NCBI GenBank assembly: GCA_040182905.1
Contig: JARQWU010000020.1
Span: 1 to 64,000 of the forward strand
Length of the DNA: 64,000 nt
Source: Barthelona sp. PAP020
Taxonomy: Eukaryota > Metamonada: BaSk clade
Direction: 5' to 3'
Of this stretch, positions 49,222 to 59,900 are shown piece after piece. Position numbers and translations under genes: made by a program. The stretch's first letter is position 1; the number at the start of each line of letters is the position of its first letter. The notes beneath the pieces are model-generated. The model was not told where the DNA came from. It saw nothing but the letters and a program-made list of their open reading frames with translations, and did not search any database.

Positions 49222-50623
49222 ATGTCATATAGAGAGCTAAGAGGTATTTTTTTGTGAAAGATAATTCTAATAATAAGATTTTTGTGAGATATTACGTTGT
49301 TTAAGGTATTCTAAAAATGTTACTCCTGAAGATTTTCGAGTTTCAAATTTTAAATTAGTAGCTGATATTTTGACTTTTTTGGTGGAATTATATGAACCTA
49401 CCATTAATCCTCGAAGAGGGTTAGATTATGAAGATGACAGAGTTTTTTTTATTAAATATGTCACTGAACAATTACATTCGAAATTAAATATTAGATTGAA
49501 TGGACGAAAATTGTATGAAGCAAAAAATGGTTCCGTGCATGAATTATTGAAAATTGGAAAAATATTGTATAAAGCACATCATGTCACCAGTAAAAATTAT
49601 CAAAAAACCGAAAAGAATTATTTATTAAAAACTGAAAAAACCAATAGTGGTGAAACTCGAGAAATTAGACTTACTTCTGATCATGCTTTGAAAAAAGTTC
49701 AAAGTCATGTTGGTACATTGAGAAATACCAGAGCAGTAGCTTCGGAATTAAGTTCATTAGGGGTCAATTTGTTTGATAAAATGGAAGATGAAGCAGAATT
49801 GAAAGAAATTCGTACTAAAGCTTTAAATACTGACTTAAATTTGGAAAGAATTGGTACAATTATTTCAAATACTTTGGAAAATATGCGAAAAAGATTAAAT
49901 GACTTGAAAAATTCAAAAACTGATTTGAATCAAGATTTAAATACCCTGGAAAAGAAATTAGAGAAAAAAGAAGCAGAATTACAACGTAATGAAAAGCGTT
50001 TAGCTTACTTAGAAACTGTTCGTCCTGCTTTTATGGATGAATACGAAGTTATGGAGACAAAGATCGCTGAATTACACAGAGATTATGTTGTTTTACATCA
50101 AAATGTTGAATATTTGGAACATCAATACAGAGAAATTGTTAAGCCTAAACAAGCCAAAAGACCACCAGTTCAATCAGCTAATCGTCAATATCAATTCCAA
50201 AATACAAGCAAAGAAAGTGGTTGGGCGGCACCTACACAAGGTCCGATCACCCAATTGGTTGATAGCGAAGATTTAGGATTAGATATGCAAAAAGTTTCTA
50301 ACCAACCCAAAGTCAAGGGTAGTTTAGAAGATAATGATGAAGATGATGAATCAGGTTCTGATGTCAGTTCCCAAGGTGAATCTGATGGTGAATCTGATGA
50401 TGAACGTGTACATTCTGATCGTCCTTCAGATGAAGAAGATGAAATTGATTATAGGGACGATGTTGAGGTGGATAACAATTACAATAGAGATGAAGAAGAA
50501 TATTATAATGATGATCTTGAGGAAGAAATGTCTTTCTTAAGTGGTAATGAGATGGATGATATTTCTGATAATGATTTGAATTCATTGGATTCTGATGTTG
50601 ACTATTCTGATCATTCTATTTGA
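49222..50623 (+). CDS. CLUAP1: Clusterin-associated protein 1 / IFT38, one intron
   Basis: IFT-B subunit needed for cilium assembly, with an N-terminal NDC80/CH-like domain and C-terminal coiled coil. Exon 1 (49222-49243) encodes MSYRELR; after the 34-nt intron, exon 2 (49278-50623) continues DFCEILRCLRYSKN. The joined start matches the family MSYRELKNF. Further: LVELYEPTI, EDDRVFFIK, LNGRKLYEAKNGSVHELLKI, coiled coil ~150-290 and a strongly acidic Asp/Glu/Ser tail (~325-455). Length 455 aa versus about 413 in human. Without the intron the N-terminus is lost and a stop precedes the frame. Confidence 0.93.
49244..49277 (+). other. Spliceosomal intron in CLUAP1 (34 nt, phase 1)
   Basis: Starts GTATTTTT and ends TTCTAATAATAAG, with TCTAAT 6 nt from the end. 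Splicing joins G|AT to give Asp and restores the family N-terminus. Confidence 0.92.
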
Positions 50624-50792
50624 TAAATTGGATCGTTTTTATCGAAAACTTTAAAAATCGCTTGCTTTTTGAAGTTAATTCTGTAGTGTACTCATAAATT
50701 TTTCAAAGGATTTTTTTATTTGGATGTTTTTTTAATAATCAATAAATGTTAAGAATTTTTTGTCAATCCACTGCATTTTTTTTTGTTGTGTT

Positions 50793-52187
50793 ATGTCGGG
50801 CATTTCAGATTATTTATTATTTGAACGATTTAGTGTCCATCCTGATGGATATTTTCATCAAATGAAAAAATTTATTGCTGTGGATTTGTCATCTTATATT
50901 GATCGTGATTTGAAATTTTTTGCATACAAAATTTTTTCAAATAACTCTTTGATTACTGTTGGTAAAGAAGAGGATAAAGAATATGCTTTGCCACCATTTA
51001 ATCTTGTGGATGAAAAGAAAAGATTTTTTCTGACTCCTCAACTTGTTTGGTACGGTTATCCATTTGTTGTTGATTATTCCAATACTGAATCGATCACTAT
51101 CAATAAACCATTTTTTCAACATCAATGTCCTTTCTTTGTGCAAAATGCTGATCATATTTCAAACAATGATTCATCTGTTCCATTGATTAGATGCTATTTA
51201 CATGGATACAGTTCTTCTTCTTTGACCGATGTGCATTTGAATACTCGTTTTATGTTTGTGGATGAGTTGGATTCAAACAGTAATCTTCATTACACTGTTT
51301 GGATATTTTTTCAAGAATTTTCCGCTGCCTCTAACTCTTTTATCAACAATGAAAGTCTTACTGTTATTGAAACTGGAGATTTATCTTGCTTACAATTTTT
51401 TTCTTTGAATCCCAAATTTTTGCATCTTACAATAAATTACAATTTAGGGGTTATTCTTGAATACAAAGACACAATTATTGGTTTAACGGTAGATTTTATT
51501 GATGGGGAAGGTTTATTAACTGGCGATATTAGTTTTTCCTCATTAAAGTTTTTGAGTATTTTAATTAATGATAATTTTCAAGATCAAGAAGATGTTCAAA
51601 GTTTTATTTTGAATCAACCTTTGTTAAAAATGTTGATATTAACTGTGGAAGGTTGTAAATTGAATAAAGATTATTTTAATAGAATTTCTGTCACAAATTT
51701 AGTGATAAAATTGAAGAATGTCGATGAAATTACTATTGAGAACGATTTTGTGCAAAGTTTGATAATTATTGTAAGTGAAGCTCATTCCAAAATAACATTG
51801 AAGTGCTCAAAATTGTTAAATTTGGAAATTAAACCTCTAGTAACCCCTTCAATTTATTGTGTTCAAACAATTAATATATCAACAAAATCTCAAATTCGTC
51901 GCTTGTTGATTTCCTCACTCATTTTTCAAGTTGAAGAATTTGAAATTTTAGACTATGATCGAGATGAGGAAAATCCAGAATGTTCTCCTTTTGATAAAAT
52001 GTTGATTCAAGATTCAAGATTTTCTTGGGAAGAATTTCATCAAAGACATGATGTTACCAGTTATCAGAACGTTGTTCAAGCAAATGTTGTTTTTTTGTGT
52101 AAAAATCAGATTTTCTCATTTAATAGACGTCTAAAATTTAAAGGTAACAATGCTCTGGGAAAATGGAAAGAATTAGAGAAACTGTGA
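50793..52187 (+). CDS. Unrecognised protein, 464 aa, LRR-like composition
   Basis: Start chosen at the ATG at 50793 (MSGISDYLLFERF); the 50760 extension lacks ATG. Soluble, rich in Leu/Ile/Asn/Phe with irregular repeats around residues 190-370 such as LSCLQFFSLNPKFLHLTINY, FSSLKFLSILINDN and LVIKLKNVDEITIEND, suggestive of diverged leucine-rich repeats or a beta-solenoid. I cannot assign a family. No signal peptide or membrane helix. The body of the gene is AT-rich, in keeping with local composition. Confidence 0.6.
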   Translation: MSGISDYLLFERFSVHPDGYFHQMKKFIAVDLSSYIDRDLKFFAYKIFSNNSLITVGKEEDKEYALPPFNLVDEKKRFFLTPQLVWYGYPFVVDYSNTESITINKPFFQHQCPFFVQNADHISNNDSSVPLIRCYLHGYSSSSLTDVHLNTRFMFVDELDSNSNLHYTVWIFFQEFSAASNSFINNESLTVIETGDLSCLQFFSLNPKFLHLTINYNLGVILEYKDTIIGLTVDFIDGEGLLTGDISFSSLKFLSILINDNFQDQEDVQSFILNQPLLKMLILTVEGCKLNKDYFNRISVTNLVIKLKNVDEITIENDFVQSLIIIVSEAHSKITLKCSKLLNLEIKPLVTPSIYCVQTINISTKSQIRRLLISSLIFQVEEFEILDYDRDEENPECSPFDKMLIQDSRFSWEEFHQRHDVTSYQNVVQANVVFLCKNQIFSFNRRLKFKGNNALGKWKELEKL

Positions 52188-52249
52188 AGATCATCACTGG
52201 TTTGTTAGACCATTAAATCTCAGAATCGTTACTAAAATTGGAGTAGAAA

Positions 52250-53500
52250 TTAATGTGGATGTAAAGATTTTGAGCATTTTTTAAAAATAAGACAAATCTT
52301 TACTCAATCGGTGATATCAATTGAGAAGCCAACATAGTTTGAAAAGTTTTACAAAGGTCAATAAATTTTGGAAATTTATTTTGAAGAGGGGAAATAGCTG
52401 TAACAACAGGACTTTTCCACTTCAAAAGTGTGGAACATTTTTCTTTTGTTGCATTTTTTTAAATATCTGTGGGTATAAACACGAGGATACATGGGCAATT
52501 TAAAAAAATTGATTGGAATACATTGAATGTTCTTTGCCTCTTTAGGAAAAAACTAAAACCCACCAAGTCAGAAACATTGCAAATTATGAATGTTATAATG
52601 GAAATTCTCAAGAAAATAGGAACATATGATCTCAAAACTCATTATGGGGGTCACCCTCTGTTTATTTTGCTTTATTTCATAAGTTTACAGTTAAAAAATA
52701 AAGGTAAAATCAAAGAAAAATTCAAAATTTCATGGTTTCCCAACAAGTTCTTAACTTGGGAATTCAAAACGAATCAATACAAAGAATACTAGATCTATTA
52801 TCGATGGAGAGGTTAATTTTATCGGAAATCAAAGGTACTCCAAATAGAAAAATTAATAAATAATGCTTACATTTATTTTTTAAGATCCTCAAGAAGAGAA
52901 AAACATCAATCCAAAGGATAAGAAAGAAAAAGAAAAGAACATATCGGAACTTAATAGACATAACGGCAAAACTGATGATGTGCACCGTGAAATTACAAAA
53001 GACAAAATCAGTAAGATCAAAAGGAACAACAAAAGAATTTTAAAACATTGGCACAAGAGTCAAATTATTACATAGAACGCTTTCAATCCTCAAGAAATTA
53101 ATGGAGAGAGCAATGACACAATATATGAGGATAAAATTCAATCCTTCTGATGTAAATTGGTCAAGAGATAATAACGAGAAGGTTATCAACAAGTTGCCAG
53201 AACAAAGTGCTTGTTTGCTGAAATAAAAATAAAATGTAAAGATTTTACAAACATTTTCATAAAGAAGACATGTATAATCTACATATGGACAGTAGTTAAG
53301 ATACAAGCATTACTCGGAGTGTTCAACAAAAGTCGAAAAAACTTCAGATAAGACCTCAAACATAGAGATGACATCAACAAGAACAATTGTTTACTTCAAG
53401 AATCCTAAATTTAATCCTTTAGGTCGCTTTTTTTTTTTTTAGGCGTCGAATATCCCAAAATCTTCTTCATTGAAAAACTTCTAACTATACATAACCCAAC
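52250..53500 (+). pseudogene. Possible decayed or multiply split gene
   Basis: Successive open stretches on the plus strand continue one another with frame changes and stops: 52469-52792 (starting at GTG; includes FKKIDWNTLNVLCLFRKKL), then MERLILSEIKG in another frame near 52800, then, about 50 nt later, DPQEEKNINPKDKKEKEKN (52885 on), then RTLSILKKLMERAMTQYMRI from about 53080. A 50-nt GT..AAG intron between the second and third stretches would be in frame but lacks the TCTAAT motif of the known introns. No homology recognised; the region could also be an intergenic remnant. Composition is purine (A)-rich on the plus strand. Confidence 0.3.
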
Positions 53501-53985
53501 GTAATGGGTTAACATAAAAATAAAAGTCTTTTAAATTTATGAAACAGGGTAAATTTAATTCAAGTCCCAACAATAATAAGAAAGTAAAAAAAGATAGGCA
53601 TAAAAAGCTCAAAATTCCTTAACAAAAAAGTTAAGGTGCACTTTTCAAAAATTAAAGAAAGAAAAAATTAAGTTTCAAACACTCCTTCCAATCGGGAAAA
53701 ATTTCTTTTTGTCTTAAACTCCAATGTAATGCCTTGACATTAAAAACAAAAGGAGTTATCACTTTTGCAGAAGACAAAGATTCTTCATTGTATAAATTCC
53801 TTTTGAATCTTGAACTTTTTAAACAAAAATTACTTTCATTTTTGTCAAATCGAATGTTTTCAAAAGAAAAATGAAAAATAAATTGAATAAACAACCAAAG
53901 TGAAGTTTTTTTGTTTGAATCAAATTAATTTTTTCCCATTTCCTGTACATATTTTAATCGATTATAGTTTATTAAGATCAAAAAA
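53501..53985. other. Intergenic region, nothing recognised
   Basis: About 480 bp, AT-rich, no ATG-initiated frame of note on either strand. The minus-strand frame at 53652-53894 begins at TTG. Confidence 0.5.
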
Positions 53986-54987
53986 ATGTTTTGTTCGAAA
54001 CCAGCCTTTGAAACCTTTTTGAGTGTCGCTGAAGATTTGCAACCTAATGGTGCAGGTGATATTGAAACCATTGAAAAAGCTTGGAAAATTAGACCATTAG
54101 TTAGTAATTGTTTTGAAGAAATCTTCAATAAACATGTTAAAGATATCAATTTGACCAATTTACAAAATGAGTACTGTCAACAAATTAGAAAAGAGACATC
54201 TCATGAACTTTTAGATCATCCATTTTATGCACCTGTTGAACATTCTGTTCACCAATCAGATATTGATTCCAATTGGAATTATTCTGAAATTAATAACAAA
54301 TATCCAAACATTTCAGCTAATGATTCATTAGATAGAATTGTGCAAGAACTGGAGTTGAGAATACATTCTTTGGAAACTGCCAACATTGATTTGTCTTCAA
54401 GAGTTCAAGTTTTGGAACATGTTTTGAAAACCAATAATATGAGCGGGTTTCTATCAACAGCTCCAGAGATGAATAATGATGAAATCGATCTTAATTTATT
54501 TGAGAATATCGAGCAAGTCATCAACAATGTTACCAAGGAAAAAAAAAATATTTTGGGTGATTTCGAAGTAGATCAAGAAAGTATGATGAAAGAAGAAGAA
54601 GAAGAAGAAATTGAATTCACCGGCACAATGACGATTCATACCCCATTTATGCTTGCTGTCAAACAATTTAATGAAGAACGAATGGTAATGGAGAAAGATG
54701 AAGTTGAAAGCGATGAAGTTGAAATACACAAAGAAAACACTTCAGATCAAATTGAAGATAAGGAAGAAACACCTGTTACACCCATTTCCGTCGATTCTGA
54801 ACCAAAAGATATTTCACAAGATGTTAAAGATGTTGATATATCATCGAAGAAAGATATATCATCAAGTGAAACAATAAATCTAGAGGATGAAAATGAAAAT
54901 CAAAAGGAATCAAAAGAAGATGACTTATTTTTGAAACAAGCTCAAGAATCAATAATGAAGGTATTTCAAGAAAAATTAGGCATGTAG
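53986..54987 (+). CDS. Unrecognised acidic protein, 333 aa
   Basis: ATG start after an A-rich tract. N-terminal ~75 residues are globular (AFETFLSVAEDLQPNGAGDI, IRPLVSNCFEEIFNKHV). A coiled coil at ~115-155 (LDRIVQELELRIHSLE) follows, then a long acidic Glu/Asp/Lys/Ser region (~190-310) with EEEEEEIEFTG and repeated 'D..SS.KDISS' patterns. It ends in a short helix (LKQAQESIMKVFQEKLG). No signal or membrane segment. The phosphatase gene follows after 112 bp. Function unknown. Confidence 0.6.
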   Translation: MFCSKPAFETFLSVAEDLQPNGAGDIETIEKAWKIRPLVSNCFEEIFNKHVKDINLTNLQNEYCQQIRKETSHELLDHPFYAPVEHSVHQSDIDSNWNYSEINNKYPNISANDSLDRIVQELELRIHSLETANIDLSSRVQVLEHVLKTNNMSGFLSTAPEMNNDEIDLNLFENIEQVINNVTKEKKNILGDFEVDQESMMKEEEEEEIEFTGTMTIHTPFMLAVKQFNEERMVMEKDEVESDEVEIHKENTSDQIEDKEETPVTPISVDSEPKDISQDVKDVDISSKKDISSSETINLEDENENQKESKEDDLFLKQAQESIMKVFQEKLGM

Positions 54988-55099
54988 ACGTTATTTTCAA
55001 TGTTTTATCACCAAATATTTTATTGTTAAATTTGCGATTTAAAACACTTTATAAAAATGTATTTATTTTATATTCTATTTTTATAATTTGATATCAAAT

Positions 55100-56545
55100 A
55101 TGAGCGACAATGATATCAGTTTGACGAAAAAGGCTCAATGCAAGTTATGTGGGGGTGATTATTGCATTCGATGCGGATTCGAATCTGTTCTTCATCGATC
55201 TGAAGAACCAGCAATAAAAGGATTACATTCTGACTTTGTATATTGCAAAAATATAATATTATCTCAAAGACCCACTGAAACTTTAATCAACAGAAACAAT
55301 TTGTTCAAAGAATTTCAAGATATGAATATTGGATTGATTATCAACACACAAGAACAATATGAACATCCCTATTGTGGTGGTGGAAATTTGAAAGGAAAAC
55401 CATTTTCATATGACCCTGAAGAATTTTTAAAATATGGAGTAAACACTTTTTTTTTTCCTATTGTTGATTTTGGAGCACCAGTGGTTGAGCTAATGTTTTC
55501 TGTATGTCAAACAGTGAAGTATTACATTGTTGATCAACACAAAAAGATATTTATCCATTGTCATGCCGGATTAGGACGGTCGGGATTAGTTGCAGCTTCT
55601 ATTTTATGTTTTTTCTTTGACATTACAGGAAAAAATGCAATTTATGCGGTTAGAAGGGACAGAATTGGTTCCATTCAAAGGAAGAAACAAGAAAACTACA
55701 TTTTGAATTTTTTCACCACTTTGATACAATATAAAACAACTTTTTTTACTCATTACTCATATCCACTTGATTCACAGACATTTGATTTCTCATTAAAAGA
55801 CATAGTATCAGTTACAACAAATCAAAAATTATCTGTCAGCATTTCTAATACTTGTATACCGATTGCACCAATTGGATTCTCCAGAATTTGTGCATATTTA
55901 ATATCTTTAAAACCTTCATTTGAACTGGTATGTGCTTGTTATGAGCGTATAAAATCTCATTTATTTAACGGGAAAAGATTATTTGAGGATATAAATACCG
56001 TTATCAGAATGCAAAAATTTTTCAACATGTTCAATTCCGGTTCAAAAGAAGCTTTCGATACTGACCTTGATATTATCATTTATGGATTCTTTCTTTCTTT
56101 GATTCAATTTGATAAACCCATATTTTTCATTTCAAACGACGATGAAACAAAGAATAAAGAAAATCATGAAAATCATGAAAAAATTTTCGAATTGGACATG
56201 ATTTCTCTAAATGTGATTTTTTATCTTAAAACTTTATTAAATAGCTTGAATGATTCAAAAATTGAAAAAAAAGAAGAAATGTTCGCTTTTTTATTGGGTT
56301 TTTTTGGTACGAAAATTATATGCCTTTCGGATGACATCATTTTGTCTTCCAATCAAGTCTTTGAACAAAATAAAAACGACAACCAACAGCTTTCAGAATT
56401 TTCAGATCTTATTTTAAATACGAATGATTTATGTTGTCAATACTTCAATCTAAACGAGTATTCATTCGCCAAAGTTCAAGAAATTAAAGAATTTAATGAA
56501 CTTTTTCCAAAAAAGGATACATTTCAGAGGCTTCATTTGTTGTAA
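55100..56545 (+). CDS. PTPDC1-like dual-specificity phosphatase
   Basis: 481 aa from ATG 55100 (the 55088 start is TTG). Residues ~40-230 form a CDC14-like dual-specificity domain: SQRPTETLI, IGLIINTQEQYEHPYCGGG, PFSYDPEEFLKYGVNTFFFP, DFGAP, and the CX5R loop HCHAGLGRSG (~152) followed by RRDRIGSIQRKKQ. These blocks match PTPDC1 (QRPS..LI, INLQ..GEH..CG, W.DYG, RP.SIQTR.Q), a phosphatase linked to cilium length. Catalytic Cys and Arg are present; the general-acid Asp is in DFGAP. The rest (~230-480) is non-conserved. The N-terminal CKLCGGDYCIRCG has paired Cys that may bind zinc. Confidence 0.85.
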   Translation: MSDNDISLTKKAQCKLCGGDYCIRCGFESVLHRSEEPAIKGLHSDFVYCKNIILSQRPTETLINRNNLFKEFQDMNIGLIINTQEQYEHPYCGGGNLKGKPFSYDPEEFLKYGVNTFFFPIVDFGAPVVELMFSVCQTVKYYIVDQHKKIFIHCHAGLGRSGLVAASILCFFFDITGKNAIYAVRRDRIGSIQRKKQENYILNFFTTLIQYKTTFFTHYSYPLDSQTFDFSLKDIVSVTTNQKLSVSISNTCIPIAPIGFSRICAYLISLKPSFELVCACYERIKSHLFNGKRLFEDINTVIRMQKFFNMFNSGSKEAFDTDLDIIIYGFFLSLIQFDKPIFFISNDDETKNKENHENHEKIFELDMISLNVIFYLKTLLNSLNDSKIEKKEEMFAFLLGFFGTKIICLSDDIILSSNQVFEQNKNDNQQLSEFSDLILNTNDLCCQYFNLNEYSFAKVQEIKEFNELFPKKDTFQRLHLL

Positions 56546-56623
56546 AAAGGATTTATTTTTATTATTCACCCTTTATTTTAATTTTAATTGTAATTACGAC
56601 TTATTATTCATCAAAGCTCGAAA

Positions 56624-56869
56624 TCAAATCTTTTTTTCCAATTTTCTAAGATTTAAGGCAATTAATTTTGAAATAGAATTACATTTCAATGATTCTTGAG
56701 ATAAAATTTTTTTAACTCCTGGATGAAAAACTAATTTTGAACCAAAATGTCCTGTTGTTGAAACTGGTTCCATTCTCATCAATCTTTTGTCTGAAATAGT
56801 TCCTTTAATTTTCTTTTTCTTCCCTATTTTTTGAAATGATATGAATATATTTTGATTTGGAGAAATCAT
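56624..56869 (-). CDS. Possible small basic protein, 81 aa
   Basis: ATG-to-stop frame in the ~400-bp gap between two plus-strand genes. Basic, with a Lys-rich stretch (KIGKKKKIKG) and a more complex C-terminal half (MRMEPVSTTGHFGSKLVFHP, LIALNLRKLEKK). The composition looks protein-like rather than random. No family recognised. It is antisense to the MED14 5' region but does not overlap its coding start at 56942. Confidence 0.35.
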   Translation of the reverse strand: MISPNQNIFISFQKIGKKKKIKGTISDKRLMRMEPVSTTGHFGSKLVFHPGVKKILSQESLKCNSISKLIALNLRKLEKKI

Positions 56870-56941
56870 TCAATTAAAAAACTGCAAAAAAAAAAACAAG
56901 AATTTTTTTTTTTTTGCAACAGTTTCGAGTTTTCTTCAAAA

Positions 56942-59900
56942 ATGTCATCGAATGTGATTGGATTGGATCATTTTTTGAATGTTATGATACGAACATTGGA
57001 AGAAAATCAGAATATGATGAAATCATTAAAAGAAAAACAAGAAGTTGATCCAATGCAACAAGTGTTTCAATTGCAAACATTAATTGAAAAGAACGCAATT
57101 ATATCTGTAAAATTACAATCATTGTTTAAATATTTGAAAAATCGACAAAGTATTGAAGAATATCAAGAATTGTTGTTGGTTTGGCATGATAAATTTAATA
57201 AATTAGGGACATTGATGAGAGGTATTATAAGGCCTAATGTGTGTGTAAAACAGATCAGTGAGTTTTTGAGTGTTGGTGCCTTTAGCACTTTGGAAGATTA
57301 CGTTAATTTTTTGTTCACCTTAAGAAATAAAATATCGAATTCAACAGTTATTGGGTCCATCAATTATTCAATAGAATTGACCAAATTATTGTTGAATGAT
57401 TCTCCATTGTTTCAAGATGTTGATAAGACTGAATTTTTTAAGTCCATTGAATTACATACAAGAAAGCTTTTATTGCATCTTCAGGCGTCTAATTCGTTAC
57501 CAGATGAGTTGAGATATAATATTAGAGGCCATAAGTTGATGTTATTTGTGAAAGATTATTACAGTGTTGAAATGTGTTATTTGCCGTTTAGACCACCCAA
57601 ATTGAAATTAGATTATATATATTTTGAACAGTATCATTTTCCCAAGTTTTTGATTTTTGACATTGAACTTCATCCAGTTTATGATGATTGTTTGCATTTG
57701 AATAAAAAAGATATGTTTATCGGAAAGGATTTAAACAAATTTTTAAATGCTTACTTGTGTGAGATCAAGGATGATATATTGAGTGACAGCGATCTTTTGA
57801 TGAATATTCATGATCAATTGATTACCTTAGTACATGGAGTTTGTTTTAAATTGCTATTGGAACAAGCGAAAATTGCCAAGGAAAGAAATTTATTTGGTAT
57901 CAAACAAGTTTCTGTGCATGCATCTTTCTTTACCTTTGATACAGCAGATAAAATGTTCAAGGTCACAGAGCAAATGGGAATTGAGACAAAATCGTTTTCT
58001 ATTGATTCAGAATGGACTCGAATATTTTATCCTGGTGGAAAAGTGAGTATCAGGGATTTGACAATGTCTACCGATTTGATATATGACTATTTAACCAATA
58101 TATATCATCATCTGACATCGAAAACTATTGGATTGAATTGCAGATTGGCAACTCATAAAATTGAAATTATTGTGAAGGATATATGTTTTTGTTGTGTTGC
58201 CATCAAAAAAATTGATGAAAATCCTTTGGTTTTCTTCAATTATGGTGGGGACAACAATTTTGATTGTTCTTTTCTGAAAGTTTTATATCAAGAAGAATTG
58301 AACACTGATACTTTATTGAGTGTTAAAGAAAACATTTATGATTTGGTGAAGAACATCTTTCTTTTTTCTTTAAAATGTCAGTTGAATAACATAGGATTTC
58401 AATTTTTTGAAAACCATCGAGAAAAGGTTGAATTTCATGAGCATTCTCAAAAAAAAAATGTCATCTTGGAAAATCCTTTGTATTTTAAGAATAATCAAAT
58501 GAAATGCTTTTTGGTAATCGATATTGATATGAACGATACTCTTGATTTGTCAGAATGGAATTTGATCACGTTATTGTCACCATCAAAGATCAACGAAGTT
58601 CATGAGTATAGACCTGGAATACCTTTAATCAACAACGCAAACATCGATGACTTTTTGAATGAAATAATTGATTCATCAATTTTTTTCAATGTTAAACGCA
58701 TAGATTCAATGAAAACAAAGTTGTTTATTCGCACAATATTAGAATATGATGCAAAAATATTGATAAATAGAATAGTTCAAAAAAGAACATTTGAAGATGT
58801 TTTATCAACTTCTATTTTCATTAATAAAGGGTATTTTGAATATTTTAAGGTTACTCCTTTACGAAATAAACGATTTGACATTGAAATTGGGTTGCATGAA
58901 GATATTAATAGTCTAATTGTAAAAGATGAGTTATTGGATGCACAATTATTGATGTTGGATGAGTTTAAGATGATTGAAGAGAATTTCTTAAAAATCAATC
59001 ATTCATCTGAAGGAAAGATGATTGTTCGAATGAATTGTAGCAATTATTTTGAATTAGGCTACAAATTTATTATTCCTTGTCAACAAATCATCATGTTTTT
59101 AACGTCTTTTTATAAAATTCAAAATGGTCAAAAAGCATGGAAATTGGAGTTTTTCAGTCCAAATGGATTTATCTTAAGTTTAGCGAACATGTTTATTGAA
59201 AATAAAAAAATATTCATTTTGTTCAGTTTTGCTAAAGAAATTAACAATCTATTTCTTGCAAAAATACCCTTCGATGTAAATCCCAATCAATATCTTGTAT
59301 TGGTGTTAAATTCACAGGTAAATATGTCTTTCAATTTGATGTTGACTCATTTTGTTAACAAAAAAATTTCAAACTTCTTCAATTTAGCTCAATGGTTAAA
59401 AGAATTCTTTTTGTTTTTCAGAAATTATCTCCCTTTATACTTAAATAATCGAAAATGCAAATTAACACACACAAATAGAAAATTGAGCAAAATGATTTGC
59501 ACCAGTTCAAAATTTGCCTCATTGATTTATTTGCCAATGATATTTCCATCCTCTCATTATGTCTGGAAATTAATAAATCAAACTGAATCGTACAATAAGA
59601 AAGATGGTTTATTAAGAGGTAATACGTTAGCTGAACTTTCTTCCATAGTCTCTTTACATTATCAATTTTTTTACATAGGCAAATCGTATTATGCAATCAG
59701 TTTACTGGATAACAATTTGTTGTTGTCTGATTGGATTTCATTTATTTCAGTAATGAACCCCTATTCTGACTACAATATGTTAAAAAAAGTCTTGATTGTA
59801 CATCATAGTAAACTTGAAGACACACTTCAGGCGATTCATCATTTTAGTAGTCTGGTAATTGCAGAAAAATTGCTTAATCTCCTATTTCATCACTATAGTG

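Noticed and set aside
53652-53894. 80-codon minus-strand frame
   Set aside because: TTG start, no homology and no composition signal beyond AT-rich background.
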